From: Pilaira anomala
Lineage: Eukaryota; Mucoromycota; Mucoromycetes; Mucorales; Mucoraceae
Direction of reading: 5' to 3'
Assembly (NCBI GenBank): GCA_025716855.1
Contig: JAIXMQ010000013.1
Span: 434,001 to 498,000, forward strand
Length of the DNA: 64,000 nt
This document shows positions 24,202 through 36,598 of this stretch, in pieces. Numbering within the stretch: position 1 is the stretch's first letter; every line of letters begins with the position of its first letter. A program made the translations under genes and the position numbers. The notes below the pieces were generated by a model. It saw only the letters and a program-made list of their open reading frames with translations. It was not told the origin of the DNA and searched no databases.

Positions 24202-24335
24202 AACAATGCGTTGCATTGAGACCGATAGGTATGGCATCGTCGGTGTGCTAGCGCATCGATTGTTGAAGGTATTCTCAATGCAACAATCGGTTATTGCACA
24301 CCTCGTTACATTGACACATCGTTGTATTGGAATCT
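24202..24335. repeat. Interleaved inverted repeats around CAATGC/GTTGCATTG motifs
   Basis: GTTGCATTGAGA (24210-24221) pairs with TCTCAATGCAAC (24273-24284). CGATTGTTG (24257-24265) pairs with CAACAATCG (24281-24289), overlapping the same right arm. GGTGTGC (24242-24248) pairs with GCACACC (24296-24302). A degenerate copy, CATCGTTGTATTGG, lies near 24319-24332. The arms are interleaved, so alternative folds are possible. No coding capacity is seen. Confidence 0.45.
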
Positions 24336-24849
24336 CTATCTCTAGAGAGAAGCATATAAGTTCTGCTTATTTATCGGATTTTTTTTAAGATGATTATATT
24401 TTAAATTTTGAAGAAGTAAATTAATGGATATAAAACTGTAAGATGCTTTGGACTTCTTACTCATATAAAGCACAAAACAGTTGTCTTTTTTTTATGTGTA
24501 CTCCTTTAAAAGATTATAAAAAAAATAGATTATAATGATTATTTTTTTTAGGAGCTATATATATCTAAACATCTTTTTTCTCTAGGAGTGGACGATTATT
24601 AATTCTCGTAGTTCCCTACCTACTAATATATATACATATTAATATTGCAGGTTATTTAAATTGTCCAACATCAAAATGTTCATCCGGAAAATGCATTAAG
24701 CCCAGAAACTGGGAAAATGACGTCTTTTGAGTTCAGGGAAAATCAATCCGCCGTTTTAGTTTAAATTGTTAGTTTCTTTGGGCTTTTCTTCTTCTTCTAT
24801 TCTGCTCTTTCGTACACAATTTATTTTAGCAAACAGTATTATCAAGAAA

Positions 24850-26038
24850 ATGGATTTACCAACTAACGAATATCCTATTCACCCCATATATAAAGAAGTT
24901 TGTCAAGAGCATCAGAAACAACTGGCTCTTATGTATTTAAAAACTGGCGGTGTATCAACTCCAGAATCAGAATATGAAGCTATCACAGAAGTTCGTTCTG
25001 CCGCAGACGATTTCTCTCGTCAATTCCCTATTTCTGAGACTTTGCGTAATCAGCATATTATTCCTAATGCCCCCAGAAATATAAAATTAGCGGCTACAAT
25101 ATTTCGGCCCCTTGGCTCTGAAAAAAAAATACTGCCTGTGATTATTTTGTGGTAAATTTATATCAGCTCTTTTATAAAGTTAAAAAAAAAATCTAACATG
25201 TTTCATAGCCATGGTGGTGGATGGGTACTTGGTAGTGCAACTACACATGCTAAACTAGCGACAGATGTAAGTTTCATATGTGTAAGAAACGATATCATCA
25301 TTAATAAGAATAAGTATTATTTAGTTATGCATTAAATCCAATGCAGCTGTGGTACTAGTGGAATATAGCTTGAGCCCCGAATTTAAATTTCCTGTGGCTA
25401 ATGAACAGGTCTATGCAGCACTATGTTGGATTCAGAATCATGGGAAATCTATGTACATGGACCCTAATCAAATAGCTATTGCAGGTGATTCTGCAGGCGG
25501 TAATATGGCTACTGTTGTTTCAAGTAAGTTACAAAATGAAGGTTTTTTTTTTGGAATAATATTCTAATTACCATTTATAGTGATGGCTAAGGATCGCGGT
25601 ATGGATGGCGCGATAAAGGCTCAGATTTTAATGTACCCTGCTGTTTCTGCTGATTCTGAAAGTTACGACTCATACCAAACTTACGGTAATGGTGATTGCT
25701 ATCTTTCATCAAAAGAAGCTGAACTTTGCGCCTCTGCATATATTCCATCTTCAATGGAAGAAAAAAAACATATGTATATTGCTCCCTTGATTGCTACTGT
25801 TGACCAGCTCAAAGGATTGCCACCTGCTTTAGTGCTAACGTGCGAATGCGATATTCTGCGCGACGAAGGTGAGGCTTACGTTTCTAAGCTTATTTCAGCT
25901 GGTGTACATACAGTGGGAGTGCGAATTCTTGGAGCTATACATTCGTATATGAGTCTGTCAGTCCCTGAAACTCCTCAATATCGTACTTCTTTGAATATGA
26001 TTGTGGATTTTTTAAGAGACCAAGCAAAATTCCATTAA
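24850..26038 (+). CDS. Alpha/beta hydrolase, hormone-sensitive-lipase (HSL) type esterase
   Basis: A carboxylester hydrolase of the HSL/bacterial type-IV family. Exons: 24850-25151, 25209-25266, 25325-25523 and 25581-26038 (about 338 residues). The oxyanion-hole motif HGGGWVLGS is formed at the start of exon 2 (ILWCHGGGW across the join). The nucleophile elbow is AGDSAGGNMA. The acid residue is probably the Asp of TCECDILRDEGEAY, and the His is in GAIHSYMSL near the end, completing the triad. The family segment YSLSPEFKFPVANEQVYAAL (the YRLAPE motif equivalent) is present. No signal peptide is visible, so the enzyme is probably intracellular. The natural ester substrate cannot be deduced. Confidence 0.9.
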
Positions 26039-26338
26039 TTAACTGATTAAGTTTTTTTTATGTGTAAATTATATTATATTTTATTGCGTATTTAAGCAGA
26101 ATAAATATTTTTAAAATACTGCATACAAACTTTTTATTATTATATATTACACAATGATCAGACTGACACCACCAGCAAAAAATTCAACGTATTTTCACAC
26201 TTCGAATGTTTCCGACAAAAACAGTTAGTTACATATGATTGGCCCATACTATTTTTTTTTTATTTTCCAAAATCAAATTTTTTTTGATAGACTGCCTTGC
26301 TCATTTTGTTTGTCCTTTCAATTTAAAAGATCTTGATC
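26039..26338. other. Intergenic region, possible 5' leader of the 4E-BP-like gene
   Basis: This 300-bp spacer contains an ATG at 26154 that opens a short frame ending near 26225; it might be an upstream ORF or leader exon. Otherwise it is AT-rich with no recognisable gene. Confidence 0.4.
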
Positions 26339-26889
26339 ATGGCTTTGGAACAAGGTGATTGAAACGCTCCTTTTTTTATGGGTTGATCTAATAGATTCTA
26401 GTCGAAAATAATAATATTTGACCGTCAAAATGATTTGTTATTTTATTTTACGATTTGCAGTTTGGCGAGACATGCCAAATAACCCGCAATCGAAGACGTT
26501 GTCAAAATGCTTTGGTATTTTTCACTAGATCTGTTAAGAATATACCATATAAAAAAAAAGCCTGAAATTCGTTCTGGAATCGTTAACCAAAATAGTGTTT
26601 TTTTAGGTAATCGTGTCAACTACGACCGCAATACCCTTTTAGCTTTAGCTGGTAGTCAGTTTGCTAAGCTCCCTCCTGTTAAGATGGCCTTCATCCCTGG
26701 TGTTACTAGAACTCCTAACCAGAGTGATGTTGTTATGTCTTTCCGTAAGACTAAGGACAGAAAGAAGGAAAAGGAGAAGGAGAAAAAGACCTGTAAGTAT
26801 TATTTTCTTCTTTCTTATCTCATTACACAACACTTAATATCTTTACCAATTTAGTCAATCCTTTTGCTCTTCTCGGTGATGACGAGTAA
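26339..26889 (+). CDS. Small eIF4E-binding-protein-like protein
   Basis: Four exons (26339-26354, 26461-26514, 26607-26793, 26855-26889) give a protein of about 96 residues: MALEQVWRDMPNNPQSKTLS, KCFGNRVNYDRNTLLALAGS, QFAKLPPVKMAFIPGVTRTP, a Lys/Glu-rich stretch and a C-terminal FNPFALLGDDE. YDRNTLL fits the canonical eIF4E-binding motif Y-x4-L-hydrophobic, and the RVNYDRxxLL context resembles metazoan 4E-BPs, which compete with eIF4G for the cap-binding protein. The acidic C-terminal tail is a conserved-looking end. All joins restore frame (TTTG|GT gives Gly, ACCT|TC gives Phe). The first exon is short and its ATG is less certain. Function as a translation repressor is inferred from the motif, not shown. 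Confidence 0.65.
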
Positions 26890-27371
26890 ATAATTCATGC
26901 TCTATTCATGTATATCTGCTTCCGCCGTTTTTTAAAACAAATACGATAAAGATATTTCTCTTGGTTTTTCTTTCCGTAATTTTTTTTATTATTATTTTTA
27001 TTAAACAAGTTTTATTATCCATGGTAATTAGATTTACTTCAATATTATAATTCTTGTCAATTCAATAACACTAAAGTTTGTTACGATTAATAACCAGAAG
27101 CGAAAAATTTTATGGAGGGTATTTAACCAATCAGACACAAACTGAGAGTTAGAAGCAAGTGGCATTCTTTACTACATTTTGCTTTAAGCCGTGTTGTAAA
27201 GACTTTTATATAGTAAATCTCTCAAATAAAATTAAAGCAAAAACTTCCGATGGACAAGACAGACAGTTTATCATGAGATGTTCTTTTCATTTACGTTCTA
27301 TGTTAATCAAAGTTTGAAGTCTACTGTTATTTTATATAGAAAATTGATTATTATTATCATCATTAAATGAT
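26890..27371. other. Convergent intergenic region
   Basis: This 482-bp AT-rich spacer lies between two convergent stops. Nothing beyond 3' UTR-like sequence is seen. Confidence 0.5.
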
Positions 27372-28555
27372 TTAAACTTGTCCTTGCCAAGCGCATAATC
27401 TTCCATCTTCGCCTCCAGTCAGAATACTTTGTGTTGCATGGTTCCAATAAAGAGATCTTATAATATCTGTGTGTCCCTCTTGTGCTTGTAGCTGTTGACA
27501 GTGCTGTAACTGTCCAATATTTACATGGAAGAAATCCACAGTACCACTAATGTTCATAATTGTTAAAGTAAACGTAGCAAAATAGAATTACAAAAGCTTA
27601 CTTACGTGTTACTTCCTGTGATTAAATAAAAACGTTGAGAGATTGGATCATAGTTACAATCAATCGTGTAATCGACCTTTGTTAATCCAATATTTCTAAT
27701 ATCTCCATAGTCACAGATAATGTCACCTTCAAGAGTATGGAGAGATAATGTTTCAATATGCGTCATACAGTAAAGGTACTCTGAGTTAGGTCCAAAATAT
27801 CCAGCCTTATTGACAGAAGATCCAGAATTGACCGCTGAAACCATAGCTTCTTCTTCATCAAATTCGGTCACATCATAATTATTTACCATTCCGTCAGTTG
27901 AACAAGATAAAAATTGAGCAGGCAATGTTGGGTGACATTGGATCTACAAATAATTAAACATAAATATACTCGAAACTTGAGATATTAGTAATATAATTTA
28001 CCTCAGTAACATCATCACCGTGTGAGTCAGTAAACTTGGATAATAAGTTGGTATTACGGGTGTCAAAAAACGCCAGATCAGCAGAAAAATCGGTAGAAGA
28101 GAACTCAGTACCCGTGATAGCCATAGTATCATTACAATTGATATCGAATGCAGTTAAATTCTTGTTATCTAGAAGGACGTTGCGTCAGTGATATTGCGGG
28201 TGCAAAAAGATAGGATTTACTTACACTTGAAGATTTGCACAGGTCCAGTCGAACCAGCAGTACGTAGATCCCAACGCTTCAGAGTCTTATCTTCACTTAC
28301 CGTGAAGAGAAATTGGTCACTTTTAAGCTTCATTTTCGAGATCTTACTGTTATGTGCAGGAATTGTATTTGCAAGTTGTAATGTGCTAAGATCGTAAAGG
28401 CGAACAAAATTGTCTGAAGCAGAAGTAATTGCATACTGACTATTTGCTGTTACATCAAATACGTAATCATTATTATAGCCAAAATCTATCCCTTTAACTA
28501 GTTGGAATGGTGGAAGAATGTCGTTACAAGTTTGAATGTCAATTGTTGCCGACAT
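27372..28555 (-). CDS. WD40 repeat protein, WDR89-like
   Basis: Four exons on the minus strand. Exon 1 (from 28555) encodes MSATIDIQTCNDILPPFQLV and two WD40 blades with SQYAITSASDNFVRLYDLST and DQFLFTVSEDKTLKRWDLRT. It joins through a Tyr codon (FKYNKNLTAFDINCNDTMA) to exon 2 with FDTRNTNLLSKFTDSHGDDVTE. Exon 3 starts IQCHPTLPAQFLSCSTDGMV. Exon 4 joins as GSNTGTVDFFHVNIG and finishes with HTDIIRSLYWNHATQSILTG and GEDGRLCAW. The motif SHGDDVTxIxxHP and the C-terminal HxDIIRS-W / TGGEDGRLC-W pattern are typical of WDR89. It is a beta-propeller scaffold; the precise partner is not known from sequence. Length is about 340 residues. Confidence 0.85.
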
Positions 28556-29182
28556 GGTATGGTGCGAAGAAAAAAAAACGTTAAATTTGACCGTTTTACT
28601 TTAAAATTTAAAAGTACGAGTTCATGATTTTTATCTCCTCCAAGGATCTTGGTTTGTAGGGCTTTCTGTATATAGTATTATAAAATTCATACTCATATAC
28701 CCTATAAAGGTAGTTATGTACTATGTAAAGGTAGGCCCGAATTTCTGTTTCTTAGACCTTTTTTTCCTTCATTAAGGTACTAATGTTCATGACTTACTGC
28801 CTTCCTCCAAACCATCTTTTCCGTTCTGGAGTTATAGAAGCTAAGTATGAAATTCATATTGTGAGATATGCATATCAATCTGACACTAGACGTGTAATGT
28901 AAGTATCCCTATAAATAATTGGAAGTCATATGCGTCTATGGCAATAATTTTGAGCATCATCGCTTTAGTTCTAGTTATAGTATTTCATTTAATTAAGATG
29001 CGAAATAATGCACTTTAGTAGCATTAAATACGACAATTGTAATGTGTAGGATTTTTGGTGTGGTTTCAGACAAACACAGAAGGGAAAGGACTAATATTAC
29101 AAGAAAAGATCCATTTAATACAATAGGATATTTGGTGTGATAATAAATATATATGAATATAGTAGAGTTATCCATTATTAGT
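28556..29182. other. Intergenic region
   Basis: This 627-bp AT-rich spacer holds the WDR89-like promoter. A 37-codon plus-strand frame (28790-28903, MTYCLPPNHLFRSGVIEAKY...) reads like protein but has no recognised family and is too short to call; it may be a relic. Confidence 0.4.
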
Positions 29183-29923
29183 TTACGATTCTTCTGATGG
29201 CCTCTATTTAAATAAAAGTTAAACCGTAGAAATTAAAGTTTTATACGATTTCTGACTTACGTTGGCTGCATCTAACAGCATTTGTATACCATCTTGAAAT
29301 TCAAAACATGCTGGAATATCGTACTACTTATTAATTTTTAGTAAAACAATAATCAATCGTTTTGATCAACACTCTCTTACCTGATCGGTTTGAGATTCAG
29401 CGTCAATTTTATTATTCTTCTTCTGAGGATGCTTGACTTGTCTATATCTGTATATCATTATAAAAAAGGGAAAATGTAATGAGGCTCGAGTAAACTAAAG
29501 TCGGTTAGCACAATATACCTTCTAGCATAATTCAAAAAGTCACTTTCTAAAGTCTTTGTTGAAAGTTCATGTGTAACACCACCATATTTTATAATTTGTT
29601 CAGCCACTTCAAATTCTTCAATTATTTCTTCTCTTGCTCTTGTTTTCGCAACTCGTTTACGGCTAAAGCTGGCTCTTTTGGACTATAATAATATCTTCAG
29701 TAAACTTATTATAATGATATTTATACCGATTTCAACTTACAGCCTTTTGATGTCGTGGACAGATCCACTCATCTTTTGGCATTAATTCTTGAGGTGACGA
29801 AAGACACTTGTAATGCCATAATTGTGTACATTCGCTGCACTGGAGCAACTCATTATCCATTTGCGTCGTGTTCCTACAACGGTAACAAATATTTTCTGGT
29901 TGATGCTTTGGTAAATCTGACAT
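29183..29923 (-). CDS. PHD-finger protein
   Basis: Five exons, traced from ATG at 29923 to TAA at 29183, give about 187 residues. The N-terminal PHD finger is CYRCRNTTQMDNELLQCSEC, then TQLWHYKCLSSP and DEWICPRH: a C4-H-C3 zinc pattern. PHD fingers usually read histone H3 tails. After the finger come basic KRASFSRKRVAKTRAREE, a helical VAEQIIKYGGVTHELSTKTL, a linker with KHPQKKNNK and the segment FEFQDGIQMLLDAAN, then RPSEES. The short DGIQMLLDAA segment near the C-terminus is reminiscent of fungal PHD proteins of histone deacetylase complexes (Cti6/Rco1-like), but that assignment is weak. All splice joins conserve frame. Confidence 0.8.
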
Positions 29924-32079
29924 GTAGAGGTTAAAGAATGGGGTAGTTCTATTTTTTTTTAAAAATTTATTGGCTACAGAATCAAAACTGGTTGTACATT
30001 GATGTTACAGAGCACTGTCAGAAAGACTTGAATTCGCTCTCCGAATTGAGAAGCTCTGTTTTGCAAATGCTAGAATTATCTGTTCAGTAGCTCAAAATTA
30101 GTCAGGAAATGGGATTGAAACTATTATAGTAAAAGTAGGTTCATCTTCGCGTTCCAGATGGAAAACATATTTTGTTAGTTACTTTTTTTGATGTGTGTTT
30201 GGCTCTATTTTTCAATTATTATTTGTTATCGGGCGGCTTTATTCTTAGTTAAACAGCAATATATCATAATTGCCTGGTTTAGCATATCTTACACAAATCT
30301 TTAGAAAGGAAAAAGGTCCTATTACCCAAGCCAATTATAGGATGTTTATTGATTAAGATATATTACACATGCCTTTTGATATCACTACTTATTGTTACAT
30401 ATTTACGTTCAAGCCTTCCTTTTTTTCTTAAAAAAGATATCTATCATTTTAGTATCGAGGAATCCAATCAATTAATTACAAATATATACTCAAGCTATTT
30501 GTATGATTACATTTATGAAATATCGCAGAAATTGTAAACAGGAAGCGATAGCTAGACCCTGTTTATATCATCAAATTGTTCGGTATCTTCGATGATTGAA
30601 GCTGCTACGTCTAAAATTTATGCTGCTTGATTTATTATAATTAGAATATACTTTTTTTACTCCTGAAATCGGGACCATAAGATGACATTATAACCCAATC
30701 AACGGATGTACGGTGTACTTACAAAATTAGTGATGTGATTAATTGAGAAAGTTCTCTTTTTCTGAACAAACAAGTTTCTGATCCAGTAAAAAACAATAGC
30801 GTATTTGGTCTTGAAAAAATAAAAAGACGCGTAACGTTTAAAGTATTATGTTTTCTGCATACAAAAAAATTGAATTCTGCAGAGAAATAAAAAGTTTATA
30901 TTCTTTTCAGGTTCTCAATAATTAAATCATCTTAGCTGTTGCCATTTTTTTTTTTTAGAGAATTCCATTCCATCCCGCATGATTGTATATTCAATCAGCA
31001 TATTTTTGGCTTACAACAAATACTTTCCTGACCCGGGGGTAAAAGAGGGAGAGAAGGGAGAGGAGAGAAATTATAAAATTAAGAAATAACATGAAGACCC
31101 CAAACCCCAAGTGAACCTGCATCGAGATATGGAAATGCTAAAAATGGTTAGGATATATGTACAGCATTATATCCCTTCTTATCAATCTGTCTTCGCTTGT
31201 GATTCGTTTGTAATTAGGTACATTTTGTTTTCTACATAAATACAATTACTTGAAAAATATATAGATTGAACACCGAAACAAATCGATGAGATTAAATAAC
31301 GAATTGAGCGTTGCATGTGCTGGAATGCTATTCCTATTGTCATTAGCTATTATTTAAAAATTATATGAGCAGATTGTCATAGTCTATATCTTTTAAGTCT
31401 ACATATTTGGCGTTTCGGTGAAAAATAAAAAAAGGGAGCTATAATACTTTATTTTGTTTAAAAAAATGGCCTGACATATTAATATATTATTTACGCCATA
31501 AATTTAGGCATACTTGGAATAATAGATTTAGTATGCACAGAACAAGCCAAATTAATTAAAGTAGGTACATCAATAGTTTAAATAATTCTTTTGGGATACC
31601 TTAAGGAAAAATCTGAGTACAACTTTATTCACAGTAAGTTATGCATTATCAGTACGTGAGCAATTGTAATTGGAATTTTTTCGAATTTATGCAGAATAAA
31701 TTATAGATATAAATTACTGTTATTTGACTGTCAATAGAACTTTCTTTTTAATAAAATCCCTTTCTAATTAAATAATAAAACTTCTATAGGAAGTCTTTGG
31801 TAATTAGACGGGGTGAGGGATTTCTCTTGAGCTTAAATATTTAAATGAAAATTATGAAAAGATGATAGTCTAATTTTCTTTTTTAAAACAAAATACATAC
31901 GACTTTAATGGAAAGGAGGGATTAGAATAAACCGAATGTGAGCTAGAACCAACAAAGTCTTGAATTTAATAGTGTATTAATATAAAGCATCGTGATTTTT
32001 TAAAGAGTAAAAGTAATAGTAATAAATGTAAATGTGTTTTTTTTAAAAAAAAAATAATGATGATTTAAAGAATGGTATC
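29924..32079. other. Gene-poor 2.16-kb intergenic region
   Basis: Only AT-rich sequence with short frames lacking ATG starts or recognisable domains (for example 30349-30537, hydrophobic). There is a CCCGGG-centred GA-rich patch at 31031-31070. No tRNA or RNA gene was recognised. The right end is the 3' side of the septin gene. Confidence 0.5.
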
Positions 32080-33433
32080 TTAATCAGAGTCTTGAGTTTG
32101 TTGCATTTGTGTGGACTCTTTAATAGCCATCAACTGCTTTGCACGGAATGTTTCATAATGAATCATAGCAGTGGTTTCAATTAAGTCTTGTAAATGAGTT
32201 CTAGTCAAAAAGTTGCGAAGATGAATGAACTCACAATGTTCAGGATCTTCTACATTAATAGCACCCCATCTAGTTTTTCTTCCGCGGACTGCCTTTCCGT
32301 CAATCACTACATTTCTTTCAGATCCAACCACAGCAAAAGGAATAAGTTCAAAGATACTTTCGTTTAAAGATTTTTCGTATTCTTCATCTTCCTCACTCTC
32401 ATAAGGGTATAATCTAATGTTATGGAAAGCAAGTTCCGCCTTGATCTAATAAATAAATAAAAAGTCAATCAAATAAAGTCAGGTCCACTTCTTTTGTATC
32501 TAATTACTCTTTGTTTGAATGCATCACGTTCTTCGGCTGTAAGTGAATCAGATTTAGCAATAACGGGTACAACATTCACAACTTCACAAAGCTTCTTGAG
32601 GACAACAATATCAATAGGCTTAAGACTATTTTAAAAAGAAAATGGCTTAGTATCCAGTTATGATATAAAATGTTCAACTGCTTACGAGTGACCCGAGGGA
32701 GTAATGAAGAATAAACAGCAGTGAACACGGGTATCAACAATATAACGCTCACGTCTGGCAGTCAACTCTTTACGAAGATAGGCAGAATGTTGATCTTTGA
32801 TAAACTTGATGATGGGTTCCCAACTGAATAATAAAAATCATTAATTTTTTTGTTTATCTCTTATTTTCCCTTTCTTTTTACCAGTTTTCATTGTTCACTT
32901 GGTCACCGTAGCCAGGTGTATCAACAATATTAAGTCTCAAACGAACACCGTTTTCCTCAATAGCTATAAAAGAAGGGGGATTGAATACTTTTTGTTTTTG
33001 TCAGTTTATTTTTGATTTTAACTTACTATGAGAAACGGCTTCAATTTCAGTAGTTTGACGAGCAGTTTCATCAGCAGCTAATCTACCTTTGCTTTCAATC
33101 AAATGAGAAGCAAAGATGGTATTGACAAGTGTGGATTTACCGAGACCTGATTGACCAACTACCATTACGTTGAATTGAAAACCTTTTTTCAATAACTTTT
33201 TTTCAATTTGTTGTGTAATAGTATCGAAACCAACATAACTGTTTAATAAAGTCTACATTATTAAAAATACAAGGAATCTCGAGGTTAAAAAAGATGATGA
33301 TGACACATTGAACTTCTTCATTCATATAAATATATGTATATATTGTATATACCTGAGATTTCATACTGTTAGGTTGTTCAGTAGAAGGCGATGACATGGC
33401 AGATACAGACATTTGAGTGTTAATATTATCCAA
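32080..33433 (-). CDS. CDC10: Septin, Cdc10-like
   Basis: Septins are GTP-binding proteins that polymerise into filaments at septa, hyphal branches and necks. Six exons were traced from 33433. The first encodes a short N-terminus ([20 protein letters not shown]). Exon 2 encodes [20 protein letters not shown], followed by [20 protein letters not shown] (P-loop GQSGLGKS). Exon 3 has DTPGYGD (G3) and later exons have [20 protein letters not shown] and [15 protein letters not shown] (G4 AKSD). The septin unique element is represented by [20 protein letters not shown]. The C-terminus is short ([16 protein letters not shown]) without a long coiled coil, which places it with Cdc10. The start could also be the internal ATG at 33412. 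Confidence 0.9.
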
Positions 33434-36400
33434 AGTGAAAAGATGGTTATTAACCTATTTTTTCTATTATTTCGGGGTGGAATATACCAAGAGGGTGATA
33501 CAAAATAAGTCCAATCCACGTGCGCTCAAATTATTTGAATTCTCTTTGCACCTGTCTGGATACCATAAAGAGCTTAGGAAATAGTTATATGAAAAGCTAC
33601 AAAGAACACGTCGCTATTTGAATCTAGCTCCCAGCTCACTGGTAATTGTTTACAATGCATTGTGATTTCAAATTGTAAATGTTAATTTGCATACCCACCA
33701 AATTTGATACACTAAAAACTTGCTGGGTTACACGATTTCAAGATAGAAGAATAGAGAGTAAAACCTTGATTTAAACCCATACTATTATTGAGTTAAGGTA
33801 TAAAGCTTATAGATTTTGAATAGAAAAAGCTAATTTCTTGTCATAGTTAAAACTTCGGTCTAAGACCTTTTAAGGATGACTATGGAATTGACTACACACT
33901 GTGAAACCACATGTTCCTATTAAGGCTTCCCTTTATAGACTGACAAGCGGTACTTTCTTTTCACAGGTACAAAACGATAACGTTATATTTATTTTGATTT
34001 TAGATCACATCCCCCCTTAAATTTTGTGAAGTGTCTGTGTGTCCTTTCTTTTTTTTTTATTCATAATGATAGTTATATTGATCTTGTAAAGCTTGTTAAA
34101 CACCTTTTTTTTTTTTTTTAGGTACATCAATGTATACATACATGTGTACACTGCAGTACTATTTTTCAAAACAATACTTTATTGTATTATCAACTGTTGT
34201 TTTTTCGTTGGCTTGTATGTATTATGTATGAAGGTGTGATGTAGCACTAAGCTGACAGCGCTGTTTAGATAAATCGGAACTGTTTTTCCGTTTTGTAATT
34301 GGCATCTGTAATGCTACTAAATAACAAATAGAGTCACTAATATCTAGACGGGTTTACTTATTATGTATCTTCCTTTTCCAAAGTTGAGTGATACACTGTA
34401 ATAAAAAAAAATACAAATTTATTAATGTGCCCTCTCTCGGCGATGACATTTAATTTTATATAATAATCAAATATATAAAAAAAGGGGAGTCTCACAAAAA
34501 ATAAATAAAAGTAAAGCACTCACACAGAAAGAGATTAAACATATACGCAAAGAAACGCCAATAATTTATCCTTTTTCATAAAGTTTGATGTCGCTTATAA
34601 GAAATAGGCTCCTTTTTGCCCTGAACCCTAGACTTCTCATTGTATGACGCTAACCAATAAAAAAATAAAAGAAAAGTACCAGACTTTTTTCCTCTTTTAA
34701 AAAAGAGCCTTCCCTGTATATGCATAGAAAGATATAATTTATTGAGAATAGTTGAAGAGAAAGAGTATAAATTAAATATTACACGGCCTTTTTTATCTAA
34801 TGACTCCGTTTTTTTCTATAATATCTCCTAAACAATCTTAACCATAATATGAGAAAACGATCTATATTGAACATTTTTTATATGCAAAAAATAAATACGC
34901 CATATAAATAGTTAATGTTTCAATTAATAATGATATATGTGCATTTATAAGAAACAGTTTGAGGGGTAAAGAAGTAAGGCATGGGATGAAAAAGTTTATT
35001 TTTTTTTGAATCCAAAAAAAGAGAGAGACCCTGATGCAAAAAAAAAAAGTAAGAGAAGAAGCCTATTTTTTTAAAAAAAATAAAGAAATACGCCATATTA
35101 TTTTGTAAAAAGTATAATCCCTCTTTTATTTGAACTAAAAAAAAATCATGTCAGTGTGTTTAAACTATTAGATAATACTTATTTATTATCAAAAAGGAGA
35201 AACTCTAAATTACAAGAGCGCGACATACAAGAAATTTTTTGTATCTAAACACAGGAGCATGTAAATCGATTCGATTTGGTGCGATAATCCTAAGGCTTCT
35301 CCCTTTTTCTCCTCGCACGAAGATAGTCCTACATTGAATGCTGAAAAATAAATAATTTAAAGGAGATATATTTTATTTTTATTTTTTAAACTGTTTTTTT
35401 CAATTAATAGTGGCGATAATGATTTAATATTTTAATACAAACTATATCGTTTTATTCATCATTGATGACGAGAAATGAGTTCAGATCAAGATGTATAAAA
35501 AATAAAAGGGGTACTGTAAAAAAAAAAAAAAAAAAAAAAAACGTGTAGTTGCATTTCGTTTTTTTTTCCATGCAAAAAGTAGAAGGTTGCACAGATAACA
35601 TGTCCTGTGCGGAAAAAGTCCGCACTGAGATGATATCAATGCGTAATAATAATAAAAAAAGGAGTGTTAGTGAAATAGAGTAAGACATATAGTTTCATCG
35701 AGGATCATTTCATTCACATTTCTTGTAAAGGAAAAATTGGATGCAATTATTGTAGGGAGGATAGTGGTACAATTTCAAGTTGTCAAGCCAAGGGAGAATT
35801 TTCGTTTTTGTGCACGGTGATATTTATTATTATCTTTTTTTTTCTTTTTTTTTTTTAACAAACCAGAAAATAATAACACCGGGATTGATCCGTCAAGTTA
35901 ATATATATATTGAACACCTGATTTGAACAACCCACTCGACACTCGTGCTGTGATCTACAAACTATTATTTTTATTTTTATTATTAATATTTTTATTATTG
36001 CTTCTTCACCACACGCATTCGACATGTGAAACAAGGGTACACGATCGATGACAAGTAATAACCTATACCAGTATCACTAGTATTTATATGGTAACTAACT
36101 AAACAGAATAAAGGGGAAAGCGTAATTACAATGTTAAAAGTACATACTATTTTAAACATACATCTTAGTCGATCTTCCATCAACTTTAATTTACTATTGC
36201 CTCCTATTATATTCCCCTATTAAGCCTAGGCTTCTCCACAGAATACAGTGAACGCGTTTGGATACAAAGGAGTAAATAGCACACAAGCTTTTGTTGTGCT
36301 ATCTAGGGGTTGCTCATATAAAGGAGTTATTTATTTTATTATAAAAGAGAAAAAAAATTATAACTTTCTATAAATAATTTTACATCTTTTTTGTCTATAA

Positions 36401-36598
36401 CTTTTTTTTTTCTTCTATATACTTACTTTTTAATATACCTTTGTTGTCTTGACAACTTGAAATTTTTTTATATCATTTCTTTATATATAAAGAAGTAACC
36501 GGAAGCAATAAAAAAAAAAAAAGCCTTTGCAAATACCCACTTATATACACCCGCACACACATACATAAAACATCCACCCTCATACACACTTATAAAAT
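33434..36598. other. Large 3.2-kb intergenic region upstream of a transcription-factor gene
   Basis: No supported gene. AT-rich sequence with T- and A-runs (for example 35519-35541), and scattered minus-strand frames (35452-35688, low complexity; 35995-36183, 62 codons, Cys-rich but unrecognised). The final 80 bp contain CA-rich pyrimidine/adenine leader sequence before the C2H2 start. Long upstream regions are usual for regulatory genes. Confidence 0.5.

Larger units (their letters stand above)
22994..24849. other. Gene-poor 1.86-kb intergenic region
   Basis: No supported gene. The stretch contains a CA microsatellite (23856-23872), a 53-base T-run (24089-24141), a cluster of inverted repeats (24202-24335) and an AT-rich promoter region for the esterase, including a TGACGTC-like (CRE-type) octamer at about 24718-24725. 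Confidence 0.5.

Noticed and set aside
24010..24278. Lys-rich minus-strand frames across the T-run
   Set aside because: The poly-Lys content is simply the translation of the 53-base homopolymer.
28790..28903. Short plus-strand frame MTYCLPPNHLFRSG...
   Set aside because: Only 37 codons, no homologue recognised and no splice partner was found; kept as a possible relic only.
30349..30537. Hydrophobic plus-strand frame of 62 codons
   Set aside because: It begins at a TTG, not an ATG, shows no recognisable domain and lies in AT-rich DNA where such frames arise by chance.
35995..36183. 62-codon minus-strand ATG frame with several cysteines
   Set aside because: No family recognised, no supporting neighbouring exon, and short enough to be random.
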